DNA of 64,000 bases from Bacterioplanoides sp965219715 (GTDB lineage Bacteria > Pseudomonadota > Gammaproteobacteria > Pseudomonadales > Oceanobacteraceae), in NCBI RefSeq assembly GCF_965219715.1, contig NZ_OZ244785.1, positions 4,650,001 to 4,714,000 of the forward strand. Reading direction: 5' to 3'. A program made the position numbers and the translations under genes. The notes beneath the pieces were generated by a model, which saw only the letters and a program-made list of their open reading frames with translations, was not told the origin of the DNA and made no database searches. Within the stretch, counting starts at the first letter, position 1, and every line of letters starts with the position of its first letter. Below are positions 49,562 to 59,326 of the stretch, piece after piece.

Positions 49562-51460
49562 TTACAGCCTGCTCGGAAAAAACTGCTCCGCTTCAGCGGC
49601 ACTGACCGGGCGACCGTAATAATAGCCTTGTGCCAGATCACAGCCGTGGGCAATCAGAATATTCGCATGGGCTTGTGTTTCCACACCTTCGGCAACAATG
49701 CTCATGCCGAGGTTTTTACCCAGAGCAATAATCGAAGAAGCAATTGCCTGGTCGGCTGGGTTATTACTCAGGTCTTTGACAAACGTCCGGTCAATTTTAA
49801 TTGAGTCTACCGGCAGGTTTTTTAAATAATTCAGCGAAGAAAAGCCGGTACCAAAATCATCGAGATAAATCTTTACGCCATTTTCGCGGAAAAACTCCAG
49901 TACATGGCGGGCACTTTCCAGGTCCTGCATTAACAGGCTTTCGGTAATTTCCAGTGATATCAGATTCTCAGGTGTATCGAGTGCCTTAAGCGTATCGATA
50001 ATGTCGTGTTCGAAATCCGGAATAAGAAACTGCTTCGGCGAAATATTAATACTGATATTGGTTTTCAGACCTTGCTGATACCAGGCTTTGGCCTGAACCG
50101 CCGCGTGTTCCAGTACCCAGTTGCCGATATGACCAATCATACCGGCGTCTTCTGCGATATGAATAAAGCTTTCCGGTGATATAAAACCACCGCCGGGTTG
50201 TGGCCAGCGTAACAAAGCCTCAAAGCTGTGCAGGGTACCGGTTTGCTGTTTACCATCGCCGGCCAGGTATACCTTCGGCTGGTAGTACAATTCCAGCTCT
50301 TCGTTTTCCATCGCTTTGCGTAACTTGGTTTCCATCGCCAGCCGGTGCTGAGCGACACGTTCCAGTGACGGTGTAAAAAAGTGGAAGCGGTTTTTGCCAT
50401 TCTGCTTGGCGCGGTACATGGCAATATCGGAATTTTTTAATAATACTCCGGGCTCTTCACCATCGTTTGGGTACATGGCGATCCCCATGGACGCGCCAAC
50501 AAAAAATTTACGGCCAGCCAACATAATGGGCTCGTTCAGCGCCATCAGCAGGCGCTCGGCCATATACAACACTTCTTCCTGATGACTGATGTCATCCAGC
50601 ACAATCACAAATTCATCGCCACCGATACGAGCGATGGTATCGCCTTCACGAATACGTGTTTTTAAGCGTTTACTGACTTTAATTAACAGCTGATCGCCAG
50701 CGTCGTGACCCAGACTGTCATTCACGGTTTTAAAGGCATCAAGGTCGAGGTAACAGACAGCAAAGCGCTGATGATTCTGATGCGCCCGATTGATGGCGTT
50801 TTCCATTCGATCCAGCAGCAGAGTGCGATTGGGCAGCTCGGTTAAGGCATCGTGTTGCGCCTGATGAGCAATGGTGGCTTCTTTTTCGCGCACCTCGGTA
50901 ATGTCGCGCAACACCCAGATAAAGCCCGCCACCGGGTCGTTACAGGCATACGCTTCAACCCAGTGACCATCATGGCTTTGATAGATACCGCGATTATCAC
51001 CGCCAGATTCTCCCGCCAATGACGTCATCTGCAGTTTCAGTCGCTCGGGTTCGGTAATCCGATCCATTGAGTTCTGTAACAATTCCTGATGTGTCATCGA
51101 CATCAGACGCGACTCAGTCAGCTGATTAATTTGCAGATAGCGGTCGTTAAATAGAATCGGAATGCCATCGTGGTTAATTACCAGAACCCCTTCCTGCGAC
51201 GCATCAAGGGTGGCATTAATGATACTGAAAGAGCGACTAAGCTCGCGTTGAGCGGCTTTTTGTTCTTCCAGGTTGAGATTGAGTTTTTTGTTTTGCAGCA
51301 GCAGTTCGTTGGAGGTGGTGCGCAGTGAGCGTTTTAACTCGGCGCTGTCCAGGTCGGCTTTTTCGTAGGCGGCATTCACGGCATCCAGTAGCGGCGACAG
51401 ATGGTCAGGAATTTCCCCAGCCAGATACTGTGCAATCTGCTGTTTCAATACTCGATGCAT
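49562..51460 (-). CDS. PAS-GGDEF-EAL bifunctional c-di-GMP protein
   Basis: A 632-residue cytoplasmic protein. A coiled-coil N terminus (~25-70) leads into a PAS domain (~72-195). The GGDEF domain (~205-360) has an intact RIGGDEFVIV and an inhibitory-site RxxD five residues before it (REGD). The EAL domain (~380-625) has SFEALLRW, ITESLL, DDFGTGFSSL and KIDRTFV, so phosphodiesterase activity is also expected. Both activities, and regulation through PAS, are inferred from motifs. GAGTGAGC precedes ATG 51460, so the frame upstream of it is not used. Confidence 0.94.
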   Translation of the reverse strand: MHRVLKQQIAQYLAGEIPDHLSPLLDAVNAAYEKADLDSAELKRSLRTTSNELLLQNKKLNLNLEEQKAAQRELSRSFSIINATLDASQEGVLVINHDGIPILFNDRYLQINQLTESRLMSMTHQELLQNSMDRITEPERLKLQMTSLAGESGGDNRGIYQSHDGHWVEAYACNDPVAGFIWVLRDITEVREKEATIAHQAQHDALTELPNRTLLLDRMENAINRAHQNHQRFAVCYLDLDAFKTVNDSLGHDAGDQLLIKVSKRLKTRIREGDTIARIGGDEFVIVLDDISHQEEVLYMAERLLMALNEPIMLAGRKFFVGASMGIAMYPNDGEEPGVLLKNSDIAMYRAKQNGKNRFHFFTPSLERVAQHRLAMETKLRKAMENEELELYYQPKVYLAGDGKQQTGTLHSFEALLRWPQPGGGFISPESFIHIAEDAGMIGHIGNWVLEHAAVQAKAWYQQGLKTNISINISPKQFLIPDFEHDIIDTLKALDTPENLISLEITESLLMQDLESARHVLEFFRENGVKIYLDDFGTGFSSLNYLKNLPVDSIKIDRTFVKDLSNNPADQAIASSIIALGKNLGMSIVAEGVETQAHANILIAHGCDLAQGYYYGRPVSAAEAEQFFPSRL

Positions 51461-51628
51461 GCTCACTCTCTTGTGATTGAACAACCTTGTCGTGTAACAG
51501 GTACTGGCAATACACCGCCATTATTTACATGACAATCAGTACAAAGTTTAGCAGGGATTACGAGATATGAATGTAGCGGTTAACAAATGTTTACTATTGG
51601 CGAGAGATGGCAGAATCCCGGCCGGCGT

Positions 51629-52702
51629 TTATGCCTGACCGAGATTTTTCAGATGTTGATAGTGGCCTTTCAGTGCCGAGCTTACCGTGGCATAGCTGCG
51701 AATCGGGTAGGCTGTGTCGGCGCAAGCCGGTTGCAGAATCTTGTGCAGTTTCGGGTAGTGGATATGGCTTACGCGTGGGAACAGGTGATGCTCGACCTGA
51801 AAATTCAGCCCGCCTAATGCCCAGGTAACAAATCGGTTATCGGTGGCAAAGTCGACCGTGGTACGTAACTGATGTACGGCCCACTCATCGGCCATTTCAC
51901 CGTCGTGATCGCCACCTTGCTGTGGTGCCGGAAATTCCGCCTGGTCCACCACATGCGCAAGCTGAAACACCACGGCAAATAAGAACCCCAGAATTGCATG
52001 CATCATAAAGAAGCCGGTCAGCGTGTTCTCCCAACCGAAAACGCTCGCTGGTAACAGCAGGTACAAGCTGATGTATAAGCCTTTGGAAAACCAGAACTCA
52101 ATATGATCCGCCAGACTCATCTTATGACTGAACTCACGGCTGGCAATTTTCTGGGTGAAATAGGCTTTGTAATCGAGAGCAAAAAACCAGAACAGGCTGG
52201 TTAACGGATACAGGAACCAGGCATAAATGTGCTGCCAGCGATGAAAGGGGAATCGTTTCTGCCGTGGGCTCATACGGAACAGGCCAAAAGCATCGATGTC
52301 TTCATCAAGCTCGTCGACGTTGGTAAAGGTGTGGTGATTACGGTTGTGCTTTTGTGCCCAGTAAAAACGGTTTGAACCAATCAGATTAAACGTTAATGCG
52401 GCAACGCGATTAATTTTGCGTGATTTGCTGAACGACTCATGGGCGCCGTCGTGCATGATATTAAAACCAACCAGCGCCGTTGCCAGACCATGGCCAATCC
52501 AGGCGAGCCAATTGTAGTCCTGCGGCAATATGAATATCAGAGCAAAGCTGGAAATAAACAGGGTGGCGATGGTTAACGCTTTACGATACAGAGCCGGGTT
52601 ACCGGTTTTTGCACTGCTCTGATCTTTAAAATACTGGTTAACCGTTTTTGACAGTCCCTGGTATACGGCACGCTGGCCGCTTGGAAAGTGGATCGAATTC
52701 AT
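51629..52702 (-). CDS. Membrane fatty acid desaturase (acyl-lipid/acyl-CoA type)
   Basis: A 357-residue integral-membrane di-iron desaturase. Three His boxes are visible: H84-DGA-H88, H119-NRN-H123-H124, and QVEHH near residue 310 (QXXHH, as in front-end or linoleoyl-CoA type desaturases). Hydrophobic segments lie at ~43-80, ~165-185 and ~205-255. No cytochrome b5 domain is fused. ATG 52702 is chosen because the 24 residues upstream look non-coding. An AraC regulator gene lies 120 bases upstream on the same strand and may control it. Confidence 0.92.
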   Translation of the reverse strand: MNSIHFPSGQRAVYQGLSKTVNQYFKDQSSAKTGNPALYRKALTIATLFISSFALIFILPQDYNWLAWIGHGLATALVGFNIMHDGAHESFSKSRKINRVAALTFNLIGSNRFYWAQKHNRNHHTFTNVDELDEDIDAFGLFRMSPRQKRFPFHRWQHIYAWFLYPLTSLFWFFALDYKAYFTQKIASREFSHKMSLADHIEFWFSKGLYISLYLLLPASVFGWENTLTGFFMMHAILGFLFAVVFQLAHVVDQAEFPAPQQGGDHDGEMADEWAVHQLRTTVDFATDNRFVTWALGGLNFQVEHHLFPRVSHIHYPKLHKILQPACADTAYPIRSYATVSSALKGHYQHLKNLGQA

Positions 52703-52821
52703 TGTTATTATTGAGTCTTCGTAAAATCGGCTTAATCCTAACGGAAAAAACGCGCTGATAAAACGTTCGTACAACTTATAACTTGCGTCAGATCAGTCAA
52801 GCACGAGCAAATGCCGTGCTG

Positions 52822-53874
52822 TTACAGGTCGGGAACGTATTTTTCGTTCTGCTCACGCGCTTTTTTACGGAATGCCCGTGGCGAGATCCCCAGCCAACGA
52901 CGGAAGGCCCGGCCAAAGTTCGATGGGTCGTTGTAACCCAGCTGGTGAGCAATTTCCTCAACCGACGTGCTGCTTTCCAGCAGCAATTGCATAGCCTGTT
53001 CACGGCGCGCCTCATCGATGATTTTCTGGTAGGTGGTATTTAACTGGGCCAGCTGGCGATTAATGGTGCGTGGGCTTGACTGCAGTTTATCGGCCATCAC
53101 CGTCAGCGTTGGGAAGGCTTTCATCTGCTCAAGATGGCGGCGGATCTGAGTCACCAGGTCCTGGCCCCGATCCAGTTCCGCCAACAATTTCTCACACTCA
53201 GCTTCGGCCATTCGGCGCGCAGTCGTATTGGCGGTGGATACCGGCGTATCCAGCAGATAGGCCGGTAAACACAACTGATTATGCGGCTGGTGAAACATCA
53301 CCGGTAAACCGATCAACCCTTCGTAACAGGACTCCGGTCGGGCCGGCGAATCGGTGAATTTAACAACAGCAGTCAACTCATCATGACTTTGGGTCAGGAA
53401 GCGGGCAATGGTGACAAAGGTCGAGATAATGTTCTGCACCACAAAGGTAAAGGTGGTGGGCATCGCCGCCAGACGATTGATCTGAATAATCGCGGTGTCG
53501 TCTTCCTGAATAAAACGAATGTCTGCCAGTAGCGTGCGGGTGCGGGCGTAGCGAATGGCCAGAGACAGAGCATCGCCCAATGTGTCGGAAGCCATGATGG
53601 CAAAGCCAAGAAAGCCATGGCTGGAAATATTCATCCGTTTGCCGTGTTCCAGCCCCAGTAACGGGTCGCCGCTCAATGCCAGTGCGTTCTCAATCACCTT
53701 GTGATACTGCAGCGGAGAGATGTACTCCTGAGGGGAGGTCAGTGTCGCGGCACTCAGGCCGGTACCGTGTGCCAGCTGGGCAGCATTGATGCCTTGCTGG
53801 GCTAACAAATCAATCAGTTGCGACAGGTATTCGGTGGCAATAAAGGGGCGCGATGCTGCGCTGATATTAGACAT
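52822..53874 (-). CDS. AraC family transcriptional regulator (Arabinose_bd type)
   Basis: A 350-residue regulator like the one at 148-1197. N-terminal arabinose-binding-like domain ~20-210, then the AraC DNA-binding domain with VEEIAHQLGYNDPSNFGRAF near 300 and ISPRAFRK at the end. It lies upstream of the desaturase gene and divergent from fadD. A role in sensing fatty acids or membrane state is therefore possible but inferred from neighbours only. Confidence 0.9.
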   Translation of the reverse strand: MSNISAASRPFIATEYLSQLIDLLAQQGINAAQLAHGTGLSAATLTSPQEYISPLQYHKVIENALALSGDPLLGLEHGKRMNISSHGFLGFAIMASDTLGDALSLAIRYARTRTLLADIRFIQEDDTAIIQINRLAAMPTTFTFVVQNIISTFVTIARFLTQSHDELTAVVKFTDSPARPESCYEGLIGLPVMFHQPHNQLCLPAYLLDTPVSTANTTARRMAEAECEKLLAELDRGQDLVTQIRRHLEQMKAFPTLTVMADKLQSSPRTINRQLAQLNTTYQKIIDEARREQAMQLLLESSTSVEEIAHQLGYNDPSNFGRAFRRWLGISPRAFRKKAREQNEKYVPDL

Positions 53875-54082
53875 AATGGTCAGGCAGTTTTTGCTCTCTG
53901 GCGTAGAATGACCGGAATCATGTCACGATTTCCTCTTTAACTCAATTGCACTTTCGTTCATAGTTCGGGCCAATAAAAAAACAAGCAGACCTTCTGCTAA
54001 CCCTCACCAAGCCAAAAATAACGCGGTGAATCGGGTTGGTGTTTGGTTTTTTCTTCGAAATCCGCATTTGGGGAGACTACAC

Positions 54083-55807
54083 GTGGAAGCATCTTTCTGG
54101 GATGGTAAGCGCGCACCTGGCGTGCCTGACAGCATTAACCTGAACGAATACGACGCCGTTGTTGAGGTAATTGAAAACTCATTTAAGCGTTACGCCGACC
54201 GTCCGGCTTTCACCAGCATTGGTTACACTCTGACTTACCGTCAGATCGATGAGTACTCCGCTGCTTTTGCTGCTTACCTGCAGAATCACACCAGCCTGAA
54301 ACCAGGCGATCGCATCGCGATTCAGATGCCAAACATTCTGCAATTCCCGATTGCTATGTACGGTGCACTGCGTGCCGGTATGGTTGTGGTAAACACCAAC
54401 CCGCTGTACACCGAACGTGAGATGTTGCACCAGTTCAACGACTCCGGTGCAAAAGCGCTGGTGTGTATGGACGTATTTGCTGCATCGGTACAGAACATCA
54501 AAGATGAAACCGGTCTGAAGCATATCATTGTGACGTCTCTGGCAGACATGCTGCCTTTCCTGAAGCGTACTCTGATCAACAGTGCTGCTAAGTACATCAA
54601 AAAAATGGTTCCGGCATACAGCCTGCCTGAAGCGATTCCTTTCCGTAAGGCACTGGCACAAGGTGCTAAGTACAACAGCTTCGAACCGAACTACATCAAG
54701 AACCCGAACGACACCATCATTCTGCAATACACTGGCGGTACTACCGGTGTAGCTAAGGGTGCTGAGCTGACCAACCGTAACCTGGTTGCCAACATGATGC
54801 AGGCACACGCGATGCTGCAGCAGACCGATGATCAGGGTCAGCCAATGAAGCCGGAAACCGGCGCCAAGATTGTTGCACCGCTGCCGCTGTATCACATCTA
54901 CTCATTCACTGTTCACCTGATGGCGCTGTTTGAAGCCGGTGACCACAGTATCCTGATTGCTAACCCGCGTGACACCGACATGTTCGTGCGTATGATGAAG
55001 CCACACCAGCTGACCGGCATCATCGGCCTGAATACTCTGTTCGTATCGCTGCTGGAGCACAAAGAATTCCGCGAAATGGATTTCTCCAAGCTGCGTCTGA
55101 CGCTGTCTGGTGGTACTGCTCTGATGGACGATACCGCTAAGCGCTGGAAAGAAGTGACCGGTGTTGGTGTATCCGAAGCTTACGGCTTAACCGAATGTTC
55201 TCCTGCAGTAACCATGAACCCGGCAGCTGGCCTGGAACGTATGGGCACCGTAGGCCAAGCAGTACCAGGTACCGCACTGAAATGTATCGATGACGAAGGT
55301 AACGAAGTCGCACTGGGCGAGCGTGGCGAGCTGTGTGTTAACGGTCCTCAGGTAATGAAAGGCTACTGGAACCGTCCGGAAGCAACTGCCGATTCTTTCA
55401 CTGCTGATGGTAAGTGGTTACGTACTGGTGACGTTGCGGTAATGGACGAAGATGGCTTCGTTAAGATCGTTGACCGTATCAAAGATATGATTCTGGTTTC
55501 CGGTTTCAACGTATATCCGAACGAAATTGAAGACGTAGCAGCGGCTCACCCAGCTGTCGAAAACTGCGCGGCGATTGGTATTCCGGATGCGAAAACCGGT
55601 GAAGCTGTGAAGCTGTTTATCGTTGCAACCGACGAAAACGTTACCGTTGACGAGATCCGTAACTACTGTCGTGAAAACCTGACGGCGTATAAAGTACCTC
55701 GTTACGTTGAGTTCCGTGATGAACTGCCAATGACTCCGGTTGGTAAGATTCTGCGTCGTGAACTGAAAGACGAAGAGGAAGCCAAGCGCGCAGCTGAGCC
55801 TGCATAA
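54083..55807 (+). CDS. fadD: Long-chain fatty acid-CoA ligase FadD
   Basis: A 574-residue acyl-CoA synthetase of the AMP-forming family that activates exogenous fatty acids at the inner membrane. AMP-binding P-loop YTGGTTGVAKGAE near 219, EAYGLTECSPAV near 370, the GDVAVMDEDGF block, and the C-terminal catalytic Lys in PVGKILRREL. GGGGAG (54069-54075) lies upstream of GTG 54083; an upstream in-frame ATG at 54026 adds residues without family match. Codon use is strongly biased (CGT, GGT, AAC, CTG) compared with neighbours, suggesting high expression. Confidence 0.95.
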   Translation: MEASFWDGKRAPGVPDSINLNEYDAVVEVIENSFKRYADRPAFTSIGYTLTYRQIDEYSAAFAAYLQNHTSLKPGDRIAIQMPNILQFPIAMYGALRAGMVVVNTNPLYTEREMLHQFNDSGAKALVCMDVFAASVQNIKDETGLKHIIVTSLADMLPFLKRTLINSAAKYIKKMVPAYSLPEAIPFRKALAQGAKYNSFEPNYIKNPNDTIILQYTGGTTGVAKGAELTNRNLVANMMQAHAMLQQTDDQGQPMKPETGAKIVAPLPLYHIYSFTVHLMALFEAGDHSILIANPRDTDMFVRMMKPHQLTGIIGLNTLFVSLLEHKEFREMDFSKLRLTLSGGTALMDDTAKRWKEVTGVGVSEAYGLTECSPAVTMNPAAGLERMGTVGQAVPGTALKCIDDEGNEVALGERGELCVNGPQVMKGYWNRPEATADSFTADGKWLRTGDVAVMDEDGFVKIVDRIKDMILVSGFNVYPNEIEDVAAAHPAVENCAAIGIPDAKTGEAVKLFIVATDENVTVDEIRNYCRENLTAYKVPRYVEFRDELPMTPVGKILRRELKDEEEAKRAAEPA

Positions 55808-55830
55808 TCGCTTGTTTCTTTGAATCATTA

Positions 55831-55861
55831 AAAACGCCCGCTGATTAGCGGGCGTTTTTGT
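55831..55861 (+). terminator. Intrinsic terminator of fadD
   Basis: ACGCCCGCT (55834-55842) pairs with AGCGGGCGT (55847-55855) around GATT, followed by five T. It lies 24 bases after the fadD stop. Confidence 0.95.
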
Positions 55862-56049
55862 TTTTGCTACCCCGGAATAACTTAAATCCCGATCCTTTTA
55901 AATCCTGATTCCCATCAATTTCCACGTTAAAAGACCGAACTGACACGGCTAACCGGCCGTTAAGCCAATGGCCCCTATGTAACCAATTGTAAGAATGGCG
56001 CCGTTCCAACTAACAATAACATTCAGTTTTTATTTGATTAGGAAGCACC

Positions 56050-57858
56050 ATGGTTCAGTACAAGGCTCCGGTTAAAGACATCAAATTCCTGATGAACGAC
56101 GTTTACAAGTTCCAGGATCATTACAAAACCATCCCAGGTGGTGAAGAAGCGACCGACGAAATGGTCGACATGATTTTAGAAGCGGCGGCTTCTTTCTCTG
56201 AAGAAGTGATCGCACCTCTGTACCAGAGCGGCGATGAAGGCTGTATTTTTGAAGGTGGCGAAGTTAAAACGCCAAAAGGTTTCAAAGAAGCCTACCAGAT
56301 GTACGTAGAAAACGGCTGGCAGTCGATGGCGACGCCGGTTGAATACGGCGGTCAGGGCTTGCCTATGTCTCTGGCACTGGCTAAGTCTGAAATGATTGGT
56401 ACCGCAAACTGGTCCTGGGGCATGTACCCGGGTCTTTCTCTGGGTGCGATGAACACCATCTGGATGCACGGCACCGAAGCTCAGAAGCAAGAATTCTTCG
56501 TACCTCTGTCGGAAGGTCGCTGGACCGGCACCATGTGTCTGACCGAAGCTCAGTGTGGTACTGATCTGGGTCAGGTGAAAACCAAAGCCGAGCCAAACCC
56601 AGATGGTTCTTACAGCATCACCGGTCAGAAGATCTTTATCTCTTCCGGTGAGCACGACATGGCCGAAAACATCGTGCATATCGTACTGGCACGTCTGCCA
56701 AACGCACCAGAAGGTACTCGTGGTATCTCGCTGTTTATTGTGCCTAAGTTCAACGTGAACGAAGACGGTTCTCTGGGCGATCGCAACCCGGTTAGCTGTG
56801 GTTCGATCGAAGAGAAGATGGGCATCCACGCGTCTTCGACCTGTGTAATGAACTTCGACGGCGCTAAAGGTTTCCTGATTGGCCCTGAAAACAAAGGCCT
56901 GATGTGCATGTTCACTTTCATGAACACCGCACGTATCGGTACTTCTATCCAAGGTGTTGCTTCTGCTGAGCTGTCGTTCCAGGGCGCATTGCCATACGCC
57001 AAAGATCGTCGTTCCATGCGTTCTTTAACCGGTACTAAAGATCCGGATAAAGTGGCTGATACTCTGATGGTTCATCCAGACGTACGTCGTATGCTGCTGA
57101 CTCAGAAAGCAATTGCGGAAGGTGGTCGTGCGATGGTTTATCACGCTGCACGTCTGGCGGATCTGATGGGCGCTGCGCACACTCGTGGCGATCAGAAACT
57201 GTATGACAAATACGATGATGAGCTGGGCTTCCTGACGCCTATCCTGAAAGCTTTCCTGACCGAGCTGGGCTATGAAGCAGCGAACCATGGTGTTCAGGTT
57301 TACGGTGGCCACGGCTTTATTAAAGAATGGGGTATGGAGCAGATCGTTCGTGACGCTCAGATCTCCAAGCTGTATGAAGGTACTACCGGCGTTCAGGCAC
57401 TCGACCTGTTAGGCCGTAAGATGCTGTTAGGTAAGTTTAAGTCGTTCAACACCTTCGCAGATCTGGTTAGCGAGTTCACCAAAGAGAACAAGCGCCCGGA
57501 AATGAAGAAGATGGTTAAGTCACTGAAGCGCAACATGCTGGCGTGGAAATTGAACAACTACCGCATTGCTTATAAAGCGTCTAAAAACCGCGACATGGTT
57601 GGTTCTGCTTCGGTTGATTACCTGATGTACGCCGGTTATATCGCCATGTCTTACTACTGGGCGCTGATGGCTGAAACCGCTTACGCCAAAATCGAAGCAG
57701 GCGAAGGCGATGCGAACTTCTACAAGGCTAAGATTCAGACCGCTGAATTCTACTTCAAGCGCATTCTGCCTCGTGCCAAAGGCCACGCCAAAATGATGGT
57801 GCGTGATCCTAAGTCGCTGATGCAGATGGAAGAAGAGCATTTTGCATTCCTGGATTAA
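56050..57858 (+). CDS. Large acyl-CoA dehydrogenase (DmdC/PA0506-like group)
   Basis: A 602-residue FAD-dependent dehydrogenase for fatty acyl-CoA. This group has an extra N-terminal segment (~1-55), the three standard domains (middle-domain TMCLTEAQCGTDLG near 160, IFISSGEHDM near 200) and a C-terminal ~120-residue extension, giving ~600 residues. The catalytic Glu lies in LYEGTTGVQALDLLGRK near 440. GGAAGC precedes ATG 56050. Codon use is as biased as in fadD, and the gene probably catalyses the first beta-oxidation step for FadD products. Own terminator downstream. Confidence 0.94.
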   Translation: MVQYKAPVKDIKFLMNDVYKFQDHYKTIPGGEEATDEMVDMILEAAASFSEEVIAPLYQSGDEGCIFEGGEVKTPKGFKEAYQMYVENGWQSMATPVEYGGQGLPMSLALAKSEMIGTANWSWGMYPGLSLGAMNTIWMHGTEAQKQEFFVPLSEGRWTGTMCLTEAQCGTDLGQVKTKAEPNPDGSYSITGQKIFISSGEHDMAENIVHIVLARLPNAPEGTRGISLFIVPKFNVNEDGSLGDRNPVSCGSIEEKMGIHASSTCVMNFDGAKGFLIGPENKGLMCMFTFMNTARIGTSIQGVASAELSFQGALPYAKDRRSMRSLTGTKDPDKVADTLMVHPDVRRMLLTQKAIAEGGRAMVYHAARLADLMGAAHTRGDQKLYDKYDDELGFLTPILKAFLTELGYEAANHGVQVYGGHGFIKEWGMEQIVRDAQISKLYEGTTGVQALDLLGRKMLLGKFKSFNTFADLVSEFTKENKRPEMKKMVKSLKRNMLAWKLNNYRIAYKASKNRDMVGSASVDYLMYAGYIAMSYYWALMAETAYAKIEAGEGDANFYKAKIQTAEFYFKRILPRAKGHAKMMVRDPKSLMQMEEEHFAFLD

Positions 57859-57883
57859 TTGCTAACAATTAATCCGGAAAAAT

Positions 57884-57934
57884 AAAAACCGCGTTTTGCG
57901 CTCGGCGACGAGCAGGCAAAACGCGGTTTTTTCG
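57884..57934 (+). terminator. Intrinsic terminator of the acyl-CoA dehydrogenase gene
   Basis: AACCGCGTTTTGC (57887-57899) and GCAAAACGCGGTT (57916-57928) form a perfect 13-bp stem followed by a T-run to 57932. Confidence 0.95.
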
Positions 57935-57961
57935 TCTGTTATTTTTAATAAAACACAGGCA

Positions 57962-57998
57962 TAAAAAAGCCGATTCCGGGGTGCATTCGGAATCGGCA
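57962..57998 (-). terminator. Intrinsic terminator of the diguanylate cyclase gene
   Basis: On the minus strand GCCGATTCC (57997-57989) pairs with GGAATCGGC (57977-57969) and is followed by TTTTTTAT. It lies 30 bases past the stop of the GGDEF gene. Confidence 0.9.
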
Positions 57999-58027
57999 AG
58001 CTTGCTGTGGAGAACGATTAATTCAGA

Positions 58028-58975
58028 TTAATTACGCTCCAGCGCAGTAAAGGCGGTATCGGCATCGCTGATTACCCGGTTGCGACCACCGTTTTTGGCT
58101 TCGTACAGCGCGTTATCGGCACGTTGTACCAGGCTGTCCATGGAATCGGTTCCGCGCAATGTTGCGCTGCCAATGCTTGAGGTTACCTGTAATTTGCCGC
58201 GGCTGTTTTCAAACTGTAACGCGCCAATTCCCATGCGAATACGCTCAGCGATGCGTAAAGCTCCGGCCTGATCGGCACTGGATAACATCACCAGAAATTC
58301 CTCGCCGCCGTAGCGGAAACACATATCGGTTTGGCGAATGCAGGCGGTAATGCAGCTTACGGCGTCTTTTAATACCTTATCACCCATGCTGTGACCAAAC
58401 TCATCGTTCACTTGTTTAAAGTGGTCGAGGTCAATCATCAGTACCGACAGTTGCTGGCCGTGGCGTTTTGCCAGTTCCACTTCACGGCCCAGTGTTTTAT
58501 CCAGAGCAACGCGGTTGCCTGCGCCAGTCAAAGGGTCGCGGAATGCCGCCGCCAGTGCTTCGAAATACCGAAGCGCGTTACGCATCGGATACACCAGCGT
58601 CGACAGTAATCCTTCCAGGTTGGCCAGCTCATGCTCGCGGAAGCGGGTAGAGCGATGGAACGTCAGGTCACCCATATAATCCTGCTGAGTCTGTAACCGG
58701 TAGCTGATTGAATGCGGCGACGTTTTGCCTTCGCTGATCAGCAGGTTGTTCGCCGGGTGGCTGAAGGTTAAGCCGTCGACCAGTACTGCCTGCTGAATTT
58801 CCTCAAAGAAGATTTCCAGCAGTTGTGATAATTCCAGCGTGGTCTGCAATTTGCCGGACAGTTTTAGCAACACTTCCGGGCGCAGATCGGGCTTCAGTGC
58901 TAACTCACCAATGGTGGTAACTGATTTTTCTTCTCGTAGTTGTGCACGACCATTGCTGTGTAATGGACTCACCAT
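58028..58975 (-). CDS. Diguanylate cyclase (GGDEF domain)
   Basis: A 315-residue cytoplasmic protein. The N-terminal ~145 residues look like a GAF-type sensor (LEIFFEEIQQAVLVDGLTF). The GGDEF domain (~150-308) has RYGGEEFLVML and the inhibitory RxxD (RQTD) five residues before it, so product inhibition is likely. It makes c-di-GMP from two GTP. It has its own terminator and lies between the acyl-CoA dehydrogenase and NnrS genes without obvious partner. Confidence 0.93.
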   Translation of the reverse strand: MVSPLHSNGRAQLREEKSVTTIGELALKPDLRPEVLLKLSGKLQTTLELSQLLEIFFEEIQQAVLVDGLTFSHPANNLLISEGKTSPHSISYRLQTQQDYMGDLTFHRSTRFREHELANLEGLLSTLVYPMRNALRYFEALAAAFRDPLTGAGNRVALDKTLGREVELAKRHGQQLSVLMIDLDHFKQVNDEFGHSMGDKVLKDAVSCITACIRQTDMCFRYGGEEFLVMLSSADQAGALRIAERIRMGIGALQFENSRGKLQVTSSIGSATLRGTDSMDSLVQRADNALYEAKNGGRNRVISDADTAFTALERN

Positions 58976-59275
58976 GAGCCACCTCGTTCTGGCAAAAAAT
59001 TCATATCAGCTGTTAAGCGATTTCTGTGCCAGAGTTTTCCTGAAGATAATTTCCTTTAAAAACAACAAGTTAAATATTTGTGACAGAGTTTCAGAGGAAA
59101 GGCTGGATATTTGACGATCAGTTTATCAGTTGTTTAGCCAAGAAAATGACTTGTAACACTTAGGTATGTGGCAGATATCCGTCGAACCTGACCTGTCTAA
59201 GCTGTCAGACTGAGTTTCATCCGCGCTAAACACCAACAATTCATACCCAGGTAGCGGCAATCACCAGGCCGACAG
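58976..59275. other. Intergenic region upstream of the diguanylate cyclase gene
   Basis: No gene is supported here. It should hold the minus-strand promoter of the diguanylate cyclase gene in its AT-rich part (59035-59115) and the trailer of the NnrS gene. No clear promoter pair, small RNA or repeat was recognised. Confidence 0.4.
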
Positions 59276-59313
59276 CGTAAAAGCGGCAATAACAGGCGTT
59301 GCGGGTTGCCGCT
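59276..59313 (-). terminator. Terminator-like hairpin after nnrS
   Basis: AGCGGCAA (59282-59289) and TTGCCGCT (59306-59313) pair; on the minus strand the hairpin is followed by TTTACGC. The loop is long (16 bases) and itself GC-rich, so the assignment is moderate. Confidence 0.5.
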
Positions 59314-59326
59314 ATTGCCGGTTGCT

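Noticed and set aside
54179..54895. 238-codon minus-strand frame opposite fadD
   Set aside because: Antisense shadow of the same kind, no ribosome binding site and no protein-like hydrophobic pattern.
56176..56952. 258-codon minus-strand frame opposite the acyl-CoA dehydrogenase
   Set aside because: Antisense shadow produced by strong codon bias of the real gene; rich in His, Arg and Phe with no motif.
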